A stretch of DNA of 64,000 bases from positions 22,267 through 86,266 of the forward strand of contig JBBPIN010000007.1 of the NCBI GenBank assembly GCA_038040285.1. Reading direction: 5' to 3'. This document shows, in pieces, positions 16,391 through 24,296 of the stretch. The number at the start of each line of letters is the position of its first letter. Position 1 is the first letter of the stretch. The translations under genes were made by a program, and so were the position numbers. The stretch comes from Mayfieldus sp038040285. GTDB lineage: Bacteria > Actinomycetota > Thermoleophilia > Solirubrobacterales > 70-9. The notes under the pieces are model-generated. The model saw only the letters and a program-made list of their open reading frames with translations, was not told where the DNA came from and ran no database searches.

Positions 16391-17235
16391 GCGAGAACAA
16401 CCTCAGGCTTCAATTCGTCGTCGTCGACGCGGGCCACGGCAAGGAGCTCGCCCTCGAAGGTGAGCCGAATGGCTCGTCGTTCGTCATTTGTCATTCGTCC
16501 TTCGGGGTTGGGGCCCATGCCTCGAATGACGAATGACGAGTGACGAGTGACGATTGCCTGTCCGTGCGAAACGGCCTTCGCTTCCTCCGGCTCCAGGCGA
16601 ACCTCTGGCAGGAACCCGAGCGCTTCCGATGGCGTCAGCTCCTGCCCAGCGTCCTCGACCTTGAAATGCCCGATCGCCACCCGCCGCAGGCTCTCACAGT
16701 AGGCGTCCGAGAGCGTTTCGATCAACGTCCGTACGTAGGTGCCAGAGGAACACTCGATCTCGTAGGCTGCGGTGCCCTCGCCGGACTCGAGTAGCACGGC
16801 GCGCAGGATCTCGACCTCGCGCTCCGGGGTCTCGACCGTCTCGCCGCGCTGTGCCTTGCGATACAGCCGCTCGCCCGCGACCTTTACCGCCGAGGTCATC
16901 GGCACGCGCTGGCGCACCCGCCCGGTGGGAAGCGCGAGCTGATCGGGAATCCGCCCGGTCTCGGTCAGGTCTCCCTCCGGGTCGCCGGTGCTGGAGCGCC
17001 AGCCCAGCCGGGCGGTTGCGAGATAGGTCTTTGACAACGGCATCAGGTAACGCTGCAGCCGCGTCGCGTCGCCGAGCAAGACCAGCAGCAGTCCGGTGGC
17101 GAACGGGTCGAGCGTCCCGGCGTGCCCTACCTTGGTCCCTCGTTCCCTGCGCACCTGGGCGACCAGGTCGTGCGACGTGATCCCCGCTGGCTTGTCGCAG
17201 ACCAGCACGGCGGCTTGCTCGGCCGCAGGCGCCAT
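16387..17235 (-). CDS. truB: tRNA pseudouridine-55 synthase TruB, with repeat-derived insertion
   Basis: A 282-aa pseudouridine synthase modifying U55 of the tRNA T-loop. The catalytic Asp43 lies in GHAGTLDPFATGLL; the YxxxxR-type helix and a C-terminal PUA-like part follow. Residues about 227-254 (VTRHSSFVIRGMG, then PNPEGRMTNDERRA) are not typical of TruB. They are encoded by an inverted pair of heptamer repeats at 16475-16556. Removing them would join SHGQAI to IRLTFEGELLAVARVD, a normal TruB ending. The ATG at 17235 is 4 nt from the nrnA stop. Confidence 0.95.
   Translation of the reverse strand: MAPAAEQAAVLVCDKPAGITSHDLVAQVRRERGTKVGHAGTLDPFATGLLLVLLGDATRLQRYLMPLSKTYLATARLGWRSSTGDPEGDLTETGRIPDQLALPTGRVRQRVPMTSAVKVAGERLYRKAQRGETVETPEREVEILRAVLLESGEGTAAYEIECSSGTYVRTLIETLSDAYCESLRRVAIGHFKVEDAGQELTPSEALGFLPEVRLEPEEAKAVSHGQAIVTRHSSFVIRGMGPNPEGRMTNDERRAIRLTFEGELLAVARVDDDELKPEVVLA
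16475..16556. repeat. Inverted pair of heptamer cassettes inside truB
   Basis: The left arm (16475-16502) has four units of CGTCATT type, and the right arm (16523-16556) has four to five units of CGAATGA type, its reverse complement. A 20-nt G/C-rich spacer separates them. The arms can form a stem of about 28 bp with a few mismatches. The whole element keeps the truB reading frame. Confidence 0.88.
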
Positions 17236-17239
17236 CGGG

Positions 17240-18241
17240 CTAATCGGATGGCTGGCCAGCCAGCTTCGAGCAAAGAAAATCGACGATCTCGTCCTTCTCG
17301 AGGTCGCTCGAGAACCCGGCGGCGCGCACGTGCCCGCCGCCACCGTGTACGCGGGCGATCGCCGATACGTCGACGCCGTCGCCGCTGGAGCGCAGGCTGA
17401 CCTTGCGAGCAGCTCGTCCACGGCTACCGAGCTCGCGGATCACGGCCGCCACCTTCGTCCCCTCGAGCGAGCGCAGAAAGTCGATGATCCCCTCGGTCAT
17501 CTCCTCGCCGGAGCCCGTCGCCTCGTAGTCGGCCCCGCTGATGTACGTGACCGCAAGTCCCTCGCAGGGGCGCTCGATCGCATCCAGGGCTCGCGCCACG
17601 AGACGCAGCTTCTCCAGGGGGACATTCTCGTAGAGCCGACGGTAGGTGTCGTTGACATCGACCCCGGCCTCGATCAGAGCAGCCGCGATCCGATGCGTGT
17701 CGGCGTTGGTGTTCTCGTAGGAGAACCGGCCCGTGTCGGTGACCAGGCCGACGTAGAGCGCCGAGGCCATATCCGGGGTGATCTCGACACCCATCTGACG
17801 AGCGAGCTCGTAGACGATCTCAGCCGTCGAAGAGGCTTCGACGTCGACCAGGTTGACGTCGCCGAAGCGGGTGTTGTCGTGGTGATGGTCAATGTTGATC
17901 ACGTGCGCCCCGTCGTTGCTCAGGAAGTCGACCGGCATCCGCTCGATGTTTCCGCAATCGAGGAACACGACGTTGCGATCCGCCATGTCGGCGGGCGGCT
18001 CGTGAAACACCTCCTCGAGGGGAAGGAAGCGGTACTCGATCGGCAGCGGGAACTCCTTCGCGGCGAGGAACATCACCGAGTCCTTGCCGAGCTGACCGAG
18101 CAGGTGGTGCATCGCCAGCAGCGACCCGAGCGCGTCGCCGTCGGGACCCTCGTGGGTGGTGAGCAGGAACCGGTCCGCGGCGCGGATCTCCGCCGCGACG
18201 GCCTCCATGTCGGTCGCCACCAGGTCGGTCGGCCCGCTCAT
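17240..18241 (-). CDS. nrnA: DHH-family oligoribonuclease/phosphatase (NrnA-like)
   Basis: A 333-aa DHH/DHHA1 phosphoesterase. The N-terminal metal sites include THEGPDGDALGS and the DHH motif (Asp118, His119, His120) in NIDHHHDN; the C-terminal DHHA1 domain has HGGGGHVRAAG. Relatives degrade nanoRNA and dephosphorylate pAp or cyclic-dinucleotide products. The position between rbfA and truB is typical of Gram-positive and actinobacterial operons. The ATG overlaps the rbfA stop as ATGA. Confidence 0.92.
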   Translation of the reverse strand: MSGPTDLVATDMEAVAAEIRAADRFLLTTHEGPDGDALGSLLAMHHLLGQLGKDSVMFLAAKEFPLPIEYRFLPLEEVFHEPPADMADRNVVFLDCGNIERMPVDFLSNDGAHVINIDHHHDNTRFGDVNLVDVEASSTAEIVYELARQMGVEITPDMASALYVGLVTDTGRFSYENTNADTHRIAAALIEAGVDVNDTYRRLYENVPLEKLRLVARALDAIERPCEGLAVTYISGADYEATGSGEEMTEGIIDFLRSLEGTKVAAVIRELGSRGRAARKVSLRSSGDGVDVSAIARVHGGGGHVRAAGFSSDLEKDEIVDFLCSKLAGQPSD

Positions 18242-18576
18242 GGCTCGGAGTCGAGCAGCTTCGAGATGCGCATACCCTTCTCGATCGTCTCGTCGTAGTG
18301 GAAGGTCAGCGTCGGTGTGCGCTTCATCCGCGTCTCGCGTGCAATCCGTGCCTGGATCACCCCATGCGACGAACGCAGTCCGGCCAGGGTCGCGTCGCGA
18401 TCCTCGGCGCTTCCGAGCACGCTGAAGTGGACGCGCGCGGTACGCAGATCTGGGCTGGTCTCGACGGAAGTCACAGTGACAAATCCGATGCGCGGGTCAT
18501 TGAGGTCGGTCGATATCGCCGCCCCGACGACCTCACGCAGCATCTCGTTGATGCGCCGCATGCGGGCGGAGGGCAT
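18238..18576 (-). CDS. rbfA: 30S ribosome-binding factor A
   Basis: A 112-aa KH-like assembly factor for the 30S subunit and the 16S rRNA 5' end. It has RMRRINEMLREVV, DPRIGFVTVTSVETSPDLRTA and the C-terminal RTPTLTFHYDETIEKGMRI that mark the family. The ATG at 18576 removes an unconserved upstream extension. It lies between nrnA (4-nt overlap) and the DUF503 gene (44 nt). Confidence 0.94.
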   Translation of the reverse strand: MPSARMRRINEMLREVVGAAISTDLNDPRIGFVTVTSVETSPDLRTARVHFSVLGSAEDRDATLAGLRSSHGVIQARIARETRMKRTPTLTFHYDETIEKGMRISKLLDSEP

Positions 18577-18620
18577 CGCGGGGCGACTATACAGCCGCCC
18601 GCCTGACGCCTCGCACGTGC

Positions 18621-18920
18621 TCAGCCACGGATGTCGACGAGACTGAGCAGGTCGCGCTCGGCCGAGCACCCATCGGGACAACGGCTCTCCGCGAAACGCT
18701 CTAGGGCGGCACCGCGATCCTCGACGTCCCGTCCGCCGACCAGCGCGCAGAGCAGCGTCGCACGCTGCCACTTGTCCTGGTGGTCCACCTCGGCCACCGA
18801 GGCGCCGAAGCGCTGCCGAAGCTGCGTCTTCAGCGACTGGACGTGCTTTCGCTTCGCCTTCAGATCCGACGCTTCGCCGAAGTGAAGGTGCAGCTCGACC
18901 AGACAGACGAACGGGTCCAT
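18621..18920 (-). CDS. DUF503-family protein
   Basis: A 99-aa protein matching the small DUF503 (YlxP-like) family, with the typical start of beta strand, then SDLKAKRKHVQSLKTQLRQRFGASVAEVDHQDKWQRATLLCALVG. Members lie between infB and rbfA in many Gram-positives; a role in ribosome assembly or RNA binding is suspected but unproven. The C-terminus has two cysteines (RCPDGC) that are not general in the family. The ATG at 18920 precedes the conserved first strand. Confidence 0.85.
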   Translation of the reverse strand: MDPFVCLVELHLHFGEASDLKAKRKHVQSLKTQLRQRFGASVAEVDHQDKWQRATLLCALVGGRDVEDRGAALERFAESRCPDGCSAERDLLSLVDIRG

Positions 18921-18961
18921 GGCATTCAAATTACTCCGCGTCGGAGCCCCTGAATCACCTG

Positions 18962-19010
18962 CGGCGGCCTTCGGCCGCCTGACATGCCAGTGCCGGGGCA
19001 AAGCCCCGGC
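18962..19010 (-). terminator. Twin hairpins after infB
   Basis: Two perfect stems lie just after the infB stop: 8 bp (18992-18999 with 19003-19010) and 7 bp (18963-18969 with 18973-18979), each with a 3-nt loop. No T tract follows, so this is more likely an RNA-stability or partial-termination element between infB and the DUF503 gene. Confidence 0.5.
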
Positions 19011-19013
19011 CCG

Positions 19014-21251
19014 TCACGACTCGAGGGTCTGCTCGACCTGCTTGGTGCGGAAGAACTCGAGCATGTCGCCCTCCTTGACGTCGGCGAAGCCCTCGAGCAC
19101 GATCCCGCACTCCTGGCCCTCCTCGACCTCGTTGACGTCGTCCTTGAAGCGACGCAGCGAGCCGACCCTGCCCTCCCACACGACCGTGCCGTCGCGGACC
19201 AGGCGAACCTGGGCGTCGCGGGTGACCTTGCCGTCGGTGACCAGGCAGCCGGCGATGCGGCCGACGCGGGAGGCGCGGAAGGTCTGCTTGATCTCCGCCT
19301 CGCCGGTCGTCTCCTCGACCTCCTCGGGCTCCAGCATGCCCTCCATCGCGGCGCGCAGCTCCTCGGTCACCTTGTAGATCACCGAGTAGGTGCGGATGTC
19401 GACCCCCTCCTGCTCCGCGGTGCGCCGGGCTTCGGACAGAGGCCGCACGTTGAAGCCGATGATCACCGCGTCCGACGCCGAGGCGAGCATCACGTCGGAC
19501 TCGTTGATGCCCCCGGTCTGGGCGTGGATGATGTCAATCGCCACCTGCTGCTGCGGGACCTTTGCGATCTCGTCCTGGAGCGCCTCCAGCGAGCCAGCAA
19601 CGTCGGCCTTGAGCACGATGTTGAGCTCCTTGATCTCGCCCTCCTGGGCCTTCGCGAAGAACTCCTCGAGGGTGATCTTGCGGGCCTGACGCCGCGCCAG
19701 CGCTTCGGTCTTCAGCCGGTTGGCGCGCTCCTGGGCCAGTTCGCGGGCGCGGCGGTCGTTCTCCACCACCTGGACGAACTCGCCCGCCTCGCACACACCT
19801 TCGAAGCCGAGCACCTCGACCGGCATCCCGGGCACCGCCTCCTGGACGCGGTCGCCTGTGAAGTCCTGCATCGCCCGCACCCGGCCCCACTGTGGTCCGG
19901 CGACCACCGCGTCGCCGACCTTCAGCGTGCCGCGCTGAACCAGCACGCTCACCACCGGCCCGCGACCCGGATCGAGCTTCGACTCGATCACCGTCCCCGA
20001 GGCGGCGGCGTCGGGGTTGGCCCCCAGCTCCTCCAGCTCGGACACCAGTACGACCATGTCGAGCAGGTTGTCGAGGCCGTCCTTGGTCTTCGCGGACACG
20101 TCGACATAGACGGTGTCCCCGCCCCACTCCTCGGGGTTGAGGTCGTGGTTGGCCAGCTCGGTCCGCACGCGATCGGGTTGCGCCTCGGGGCGGTCGATCT
20201 TGTTGACCGCGACGAGGATCGGCACGTCGGCGGCGCGTGCGTGGTCGATCGCTTCAAGGGTTTGAGGCATGACGCCGTCGTCGGCGGCGACCACGATCAC
20301 CGCCAGGTCTGTGACCTGGGCACCCCTGGCGCGCATCGCCGTGAACGCCTCGTGGCCGGGTGTGTCGAGGAAGGTGATCGCCTTGTCGCCGTGATGGACC
20401 TGGTAGGCGCCGATGTGCTGGGTGATGCCACCGGCCTCCCCTGCAACGACCTCGGTCTCGCGGATCGCGTCGAGCAGCGAGGTCTTGCCGTGGTCCACGT
20501 GCCCCATCACCGCCACCACCGGCGGCCGTTCCTGCAGGTCGGCGTCGGAGTCCTCGAAGGCAGGCTTCTCGGGCTCCTCCTCGGCAGCGGTGACGATCTC
20601 GATCTTGCGGTCGAACTCGTCGGCGATCGCCTTCACGGTCTCGTCGCTGAGCGTCTGAGTGAGTGTCGCCATCTCCCCCATCGTCATCAGCTTCTTGATC
20701 ACGTCGGCGCTGCCGAGGCCGAGCAGCTCGGCGACCTCGCGCACGGTTGCGCCCGAGTTGACCTTGATCGCCTCCGGCTCGGCGACCTCCGCCGGGCCCC
20801 TCGGCGGCTCCTCCAGAAGCGGTCGGCGGCGGCGGCCTCCGCGGCGCCGGGGCGGTCGGGGAGGCGGTGCTTGGCGCATGTCGTCGCGACGTGAAGCTTG
20901 CGAATCGATCACAACCCGGCGGCGTCGCTTGCCGCCTGACCCCGCCGTGCTGGCCGCGTCTTCAGCCCTGCGCACGGGGCGCTTGGACGGCGTTGCCTTG
21001 CCCTTCGCCGCCGGCTTGCCGTCGGACTTGGCGTCCTTTGCCTTCGCCTTCGCCGGAGCTTTGCCGGCGGGTTTTGCGGCGCCCGCACCATCGCCCTTGG
21101 CGGCGGCCGAGAGTGCCTTCAGCGCCTCCTGCTCCTCGACGCTCGATGCGGCGGCGGCGGCCTCGATGCCGGCCGCCTTGAGCGCCGCCAAGACCTCCTT
21201 GCTGGTCAGGCCCTGGGCCTTGGCTATCTCGTGAACCCGCTTGCGCGCCAT
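19014..21251 (-). CDS. infB: Translation initiation factor IF-2
   Basis: A 745-aa initiation GTPase. The IF2 N-terminal helical module (RVHEIAKAQGLTSKEVLAAL) is followed by a Lys/Ala/Pro-rich linker, a second IF2_N-like unit, and the G domain with GHVDHGKT (250-257), DTPGHEAF and NKID, then domains II-IV. It is shorter than IF-2 of many actinobacteria because the linker is short. The ATG directly follows the nusA stop (TAGATG). Confidence 0.97.
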   Translation of the reverse strand: MARKRVHEIAKAQGLTSKEVLAALKAAGIEAAAAASSVEEQEALKALSAAAKGDGAGAAKPAGKAPAKAKAKDAKSDGKPAAKGKATPSKRPVRRAEDAASTAGSGGKRRRRVVIDSQASRRDDMRQAPPPRPPRRRGGRRRRPLLEEPPRGPAEVAEPEAIKVNSGATVREVAELLGLGSADVIKKLMTMGEMATLTQTLSDETVKAIADEFDRKIEIVTAAEEEPEKPAFEDSDADLQERPPVVAVMGHVDHGKTSLLDAIRETEVVAGEAGGITQHIGAYQVHHGDKAITFLDTPGHEAFTAMRARGAQVTDLAVIVVAADDGVMPQTLEAIDHARAADVPILVAVNKIDRPEAQPDRVRTELANHDLNPEEWGGDTVYVDVSAKTKDGLDNLLDMVVLVSELEELGANPDAAASGTVIESKLDPGRGPVVSVLVQRGTLKVGDAVVAGPQWGRVRAMQDFTGDRVQEAVPGMPVEVLGFEGVCEAGEFVQVVENDRRARELAQERANRLKTEALARRQARKITLEEFFAKAQEGEIKELNIVLKADVAGSLEALQDEIAKVPQQQVAIDIIHAQTGGINESDVMLASASDAVIIGFNVRPLSEARRTAEQEGVDIRTYSVIYKVTEELRAAMEGMLEPEEVEETTGEAEIKQTFRASRVGRIAGCLVTDGKVTRDAQVRLVRDGTVVWEGRVGSLRRFKDDVNEVEEGQECGIVLEGFADVKEGDMLEFFRTKQVEQTLES

Positions 21252-22829
21252 CTACTCGGCGGGTTCCTCCACGGCCTCCGGGGCTTCCTCCTCTGCGAGC
21301 TCCTCCTCGACCGCTTCCTCTACCTCTGTCTCGACCTCTTCCTCAGCCGCCTCTTCCTCAGCGAGCTCCTCGACTTCCTCGGCCACGACTTCCTCTTCGG
21401 CCTTTTCGACTCCCTCGGCCTCTTCTTCAGCCGCTTCTTCCACCGCGGCCTCCGATTCTGCCTCGGCCTCCTCGAACGCCGCGCTGGCCCGCTCGACGAT
21501 TGCGCTCACCGCAGCGTCGTCCGAATCGGAGTTGGCGAGCGTCGCCAACTCCTGGTCGGAGAGACCGGAAAGAACGGCGACCTGGTGTGTGTCGAACCGC
21601 GACAGGGTCTGGTGCTGGGGCAGTCCGCAGTAGGTGGAACCGGAGAGCGCCGCGTTAGGGCAGCGGCGGCCGTTGGAGAGGATCGCCATGCAGCGCCCGT
21701 CGAAGTCCTCCTCGCCCTCGTACTCGATGTCGTCGTCTTCGCGGGAGAACTCGGTCTCGGACTTGATGTCGACCCGCCAACCGGTGAGGCGGGCGGCAAG
21801 GCGCGCGTTCTGACCGTCGCGCCCGATCGCCAGCGAGAGCTGGTCGTCGGGGACGATCACGGTCGCCTGCTGGTCCTCGTCATCGACAAGCACTTCCCTC
21901 ACTCGGGCCGGAGAGAGAGCCTTGGCGACGAATCGCGCCGGCTCCTCGTTGTAAGGGATGATGTCGATCTTCTCGCCGCGCAGCTCCGAGACGACCATGC
22001 GCACCCGCGAGCCGCGCGGGCCGACGCAGGCGCCAACCGGATCGACGCCATCGGTGTGCGAGACAACGGCGATCTTCGAACGGTAGCCCGGCTCGCGCGC
22101 CACGCCGACGATCTCGACCAGCTTGTCGGCGACCTCCGGCACCTCGAGCTCGAACAGCTTGCGAATCAGGTCCGGGGTGCGCCGCGAAACGACGATGCTC
22201 GGCCCCTTGGCGGCGTCGGAGACGTCGGTGATCACGGCCTTGACCCGCATGCCGTGGTCGTAGCGCTCGTTGTAGACCTGCTCGGACTTCGGCAGCAGCG
22301 CCTCCACCCGCTCGCGCAGCTGGACCAGCGTGTAGCGCTTGTCGGACTGCTGGATGATCCCGGTGATCAGCTCGCCGACCCGGTCCTGGTACTCGTCGAA
22401 CATCATCGCGCGCTCGGCCTCGCGGATTCGCTGCAGGATCACCTGCTTCGCAGTCTGGGCGGCAATCCGCCCGAAGTCGTCGGGGGTGACGTCGCGGGAC
22501 TCGATCTGGCTCGCGTAGGGGGCGAGCAGCTCGGGCGTCAGCTCGGGCTCCTCGGGCTCGCGCATCTCCCCCGTCTCGGGGTCGATCGAGCGCTCCTCCT
22601 CGATCGCCTGCTCGAGCAGCTTCTCCTCCAGCTCCGGCGGCAGGATCAGCTCGAAGACCCGGAAGTCGGCGGTGTTGTGATCGAGGTCGACGCGGGCGTA
22701 CTTGGCCGCGCCGGGGGTCTTCTTGTACGCCGACAGCAGGGCGTCCTCAAGCGCATCCATCAGCTTGTCGGCCGAGATGCCCTTCTCCTGCTCCAGAGCG
22801 TGGACTGCCTCGACGATCTCCTTGGTCAC
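21252..22829 (-). CDS. nusA: Transcription factor NusA with zinc-finger-like segment and acidic tail
   Basis: A 525-aa NusA: N-terminal RNAP-binding domain, S1 domain (VRVKAVITDV region), KH1/KH2 (GACVGPRGSRVRMVV, LSLAIGRDGQNARLAARLTGW). After KH2 there is a compact Cys/His segment, C380-x9-C390-x10-C401-x4-H406, within GRCMAILSNGRRCPNAALSG and STYCGLPQHQ. A short helical unit (LSDQELATLAN) and about 75 residues rich in Glu/Ala follow. Standard NusA lacks the Cys/His unit. No separate ylxR gene lies between nusA and infB. The GTG start overlaps the rimP stop as GTGA. Confidence 0.95.
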   Translation of the reverse strand: MTKEIVEAVHALEQEKGISADKLMDALEDALLSAYKKTPGAAKYARVDLDHNTADFRVFELILPPELEEKLLEQAIEEERSIDPETGEMREPEEPELTPELLAPYASQIESRDVTPDDFGRIAAQTAKQVILQRIREAERAMMFDEYQDRVGELITGIIQQSDKRYTLVQLRERVEALLPKSEQVYNERYDHGMRVKAVITDVSDAAKGPSIVVSRRTPDLIRKLFELEVPEVADKLVEIVGVAREPGYRSKIAVVSHTDGVDPVGACVGPRGSRVRMVVSELRGEKIDIIPYNEEPARFVAKALSPARVREVLVDDEDQQATVIVPDDQLSLAIGRDGQNARLAARLTGWRVDIKSETEFSREDDDIEYEGEEDFDGRCMAILSNGRRCPNAALSGSTYCGLPQHQTLSRFDTHQVAVLSGLSDQELATLANSDSDDAAVSAIVERASAAFEEAEAESEAAVEEAAEEEAEGVEKAEEEVVAEEVEELAEEEAAEEEVETEVEEAVEEELAEEEAPEAVEEPAE

Positions 22830-23260
22830 CGGCTCTCCTCCTTGAGTTCGGGCACCAGATTGGAGCGGCGAATGCGCTCGAGCGGAATCTTCACCGAGCG
22901 ATCGCCGAGATCCACCGAGACGGCGCTCGCGTCCGCATCGGCGATCGTGCCGGTGAAGTTGCTGCGGCCTTCGAGCGCCTCGCGGGTACGCACTCTGACC
23001 CGACGGCCGCGAAAGCGCTGAAAGTGCTCGGGCTTGGTCAGCGGCCGCTCCGAGCCCGGTGAGGAAACCTCGAGCGAATGGTCGAGCAGTAGGTCGCTCA
23101 GCTCGTTGGTGACCCGCTCGCAGAGGGCCAGATCGACCCCCTGCGGGTGGTCTATGTAGAGGCGCAGCCTGTCAGGGCTCGAGTTCTCGAGCGCGATCAG
23201 CTCGATGCTCGGATCGAGCTCCGCCAGTCGCTGCTCTATCTGTGTTTGAAGGTCGTTCAT
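22826..23260 (-). CDS. rimP: Ribosome maturation factor RimP
   Basis: A 144-aa 30S maturation factor. The first domain has LRLYIDHPQGVDLALCERVTNELSDLLD-like features; the second SH3-like domain has SPGSERPLTKPEHFQRFRGRRVRVRT. The ATG at 23260 is chosen because the longer frame upstream runs through a promoter and terminator. It is the first gene of the rimP-nusA-infB operon. A strong intrinsic terminator lies 25 nt upstream of its start. Confidence 0.94.
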   Translation of the reverse strand: MNDLQTQIEQRLAELDPSIELIALENSSPDRLRLYIDHPQGVDLALCERVTNELSDLLLDHSLEVSSPGSERPLTKPEHFQRFRGRRVRVRTREALEGRSNFTGTIADADASAVSVDLGDRSVKIPLERIRRSNLVPELKEESR

Positions 23261-23285
23261 CGGTCGTTTCGCCCCCTGCGGGCCG

Positions 23286-23312
23286 AAAAAAGAGTGGGCC
23301 AGGCCCACTCTT
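23286..23312 (-). terminator. Intrinsic terminator in the rimP leader (attenuator)
   Basis: A stem of about 10 bp (arms AAGAGTGGGC and its complement, 23290-23299 with 23303-23312) with a 3-nt loop is followed on the minus strand by TTTTTT (23291-23286). It sits between a clear promoter and the rimP ATG, so it would attenuate the rimP-nusA-infB transcript; it may also stop readthrough from dtd. Confidence 0.85.
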
Positions 23313-23347
23313 CGACACAGTCTTGGGGACGTGGAAAAGCTTAAATC

Positions 23348-23376
23348 AGTATAGCCCCGGCGCCATGCCCGGCCAA
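23348..23376 (-). promoter_or_regulatory. Promoter of the rimP-nusA-infB operon
   Basis: On the minus strand, -35 TTGGCC (23376-23371), a 17-nt spacer and -10 TATACT (23353-23348). The predicted start is near 23341, giving a leader of about 80 nt that contains the terminator hairpin. Confidence 0.75.
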
Positions 23377-23418
23377 GCGTGGCTGGCGGGCCTGAAAGGG
23401 GGCCGTCGAAGGTGCCTC

Positions 23419-23835
23419 TCACGCCTCCAGCATCAGGGTCACGGGCCCGTCGTTGACGAGCGCCACCCCCATGCAGGCGCCGAACACGCCCCGCTCGGCG
23501 CCCAACACGTCGCAGAAGCGCTCGTGCAGCGGCTCGGCCTCCTCGGCCGGCGCGGCCTCGGTGTAGCTGGGCCGGTTGCCGCGCTTGGTATCGCCGTAGA
23601 GGGTGAACTGGCTCACGCAGAGAACCTGGCGCTCGCCGAGCGGCTCGTTCATGCGGCCCTCGGCGTCGTCGAAGATTCGCAGCGCCCGCACTTTCGCGGC
23701 GAGCCGATCGGCCGCCTGCTCGTCGTCGCCCTTGCGGACGCCCAGCAGGACGACGAGCCCCGGGCCAATCTGCGCCACCCGCTCCCCTTCGACGTCGACA
23801 GCCGCCTGGCTGACCCGCTGGACCAGCGCCCTCAC
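23419..23835 (-). CDS. dtd: D-aminoacyl-tRNA deacylase
   Basis: A 138-aa dimeric deacylase that frees tRNAs charged with D-amino acids. The hallmark motifs are present: SQFTLYGD and the cross-subunit Gly-cisPro motif in NDGPVTLML (usually NxGPxT). The GTG at 23835 (VRALVQRVSQAAV) matches the standard N-terminus; an upstream extension is not conserved. It is separated from rimP by the promoter/attenuator region. Confidence 0.93.
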   Translation of the reverse strand: MRALVQRVSQAAVDVEGERVAQIGPGLVVLLGVRKGDDEQAADRLAAKVRALRIFDDAEGRMNEPLGERQVLCVSQFTLYGDTKRGNRPSYTEAAPAEEAEPLHERFCDVLGAERGVFGACMGVALVNDGPVTLMLEA

Positions 23836-23869
23836 GCGAAGCCACCAGGGGCGCCGCACGCGCCCGCGA

Positions 23870-24256
23870 TCAGTGGCCTCCGGCCAGCCGCTCGCGATAG
23901 AGCCGGTAGTCGCGGCGCTCCGGCCGCAGATTCGACGCCAGCGCGAGGTGGTGGCGGGCGCGCTTCGTCTGGCCGGTCAGGCTCAGCGCCCGACCGAGGC
24001 AGAAATGGGCGTAGTCGTTGACCGGATGGGTCTCGACCACGGCCTCGAACTCGGTCGCCGCCTCGGCGAACTGGCGATTGCGAAAGTAGGCACGGCCCAG
24101 CGCCTCGCGAACCGAGCTCTTCTCGGGAGCGCGCCGCGCGGCCTCAGCCAGCGGCTCGGTCGCCTCCTCGAAGCTGCCGTCCTCCAGCAATTCCATGCCA
24201 CGCCGGTAGAGCGTGTAAGTGGACTCCGCCTGGGCTGTCCGTCCGGCATCAGGCAC
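23870..24256 (-). CDS. Tetratricopeptide-repeat protein
   Basis: A 128-aa protein made almost entirely of about three TPR helix pairs (for example LYRRGMELLEDGSFEEATEPL, REALGRAYFRNRQFAEAATEF, AHFCLGRALSLTGQTKRARHH). No signal peptide or catalytic motif is visible. Such small TPR proteins are adaptors; the partner is unknown. The start is GTG. It lies between coaBC and dtd (34 nt) and probably belongs to the same transcript as mihF-gmk-rpoZ-coaBC. Confidence 0.8.
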   Translation of the reverse strand: MPDAGRTAQAESTYTLYRRGMELLEDGSFEEATEPLAEAARRAPEKSSVREALGRAYFRNRQFAEAATEFEAVVETHPVNDYAHFCLGRALSLTGQTKRARHHLALASNLRPERRDYRLYRERLAGGH

Positions 24257-24296
24257 CCGACGAAGTGTAGGGAGCGACCTTCGCCGCTTCCCAGGG

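Noticed and set aside
16475..16556. The heptamer arrays as a CRISPR
   Set aside because: The units are contiguous 7-mers with no spacers, and no cas gene is in the window.
18984..20894. A 636-codon plus-strand frame opposite infB
   Set aside because: It is the complementary frame of infB; the His/Asp/Val-rich composition and lack of motifs mark it as a shadow.
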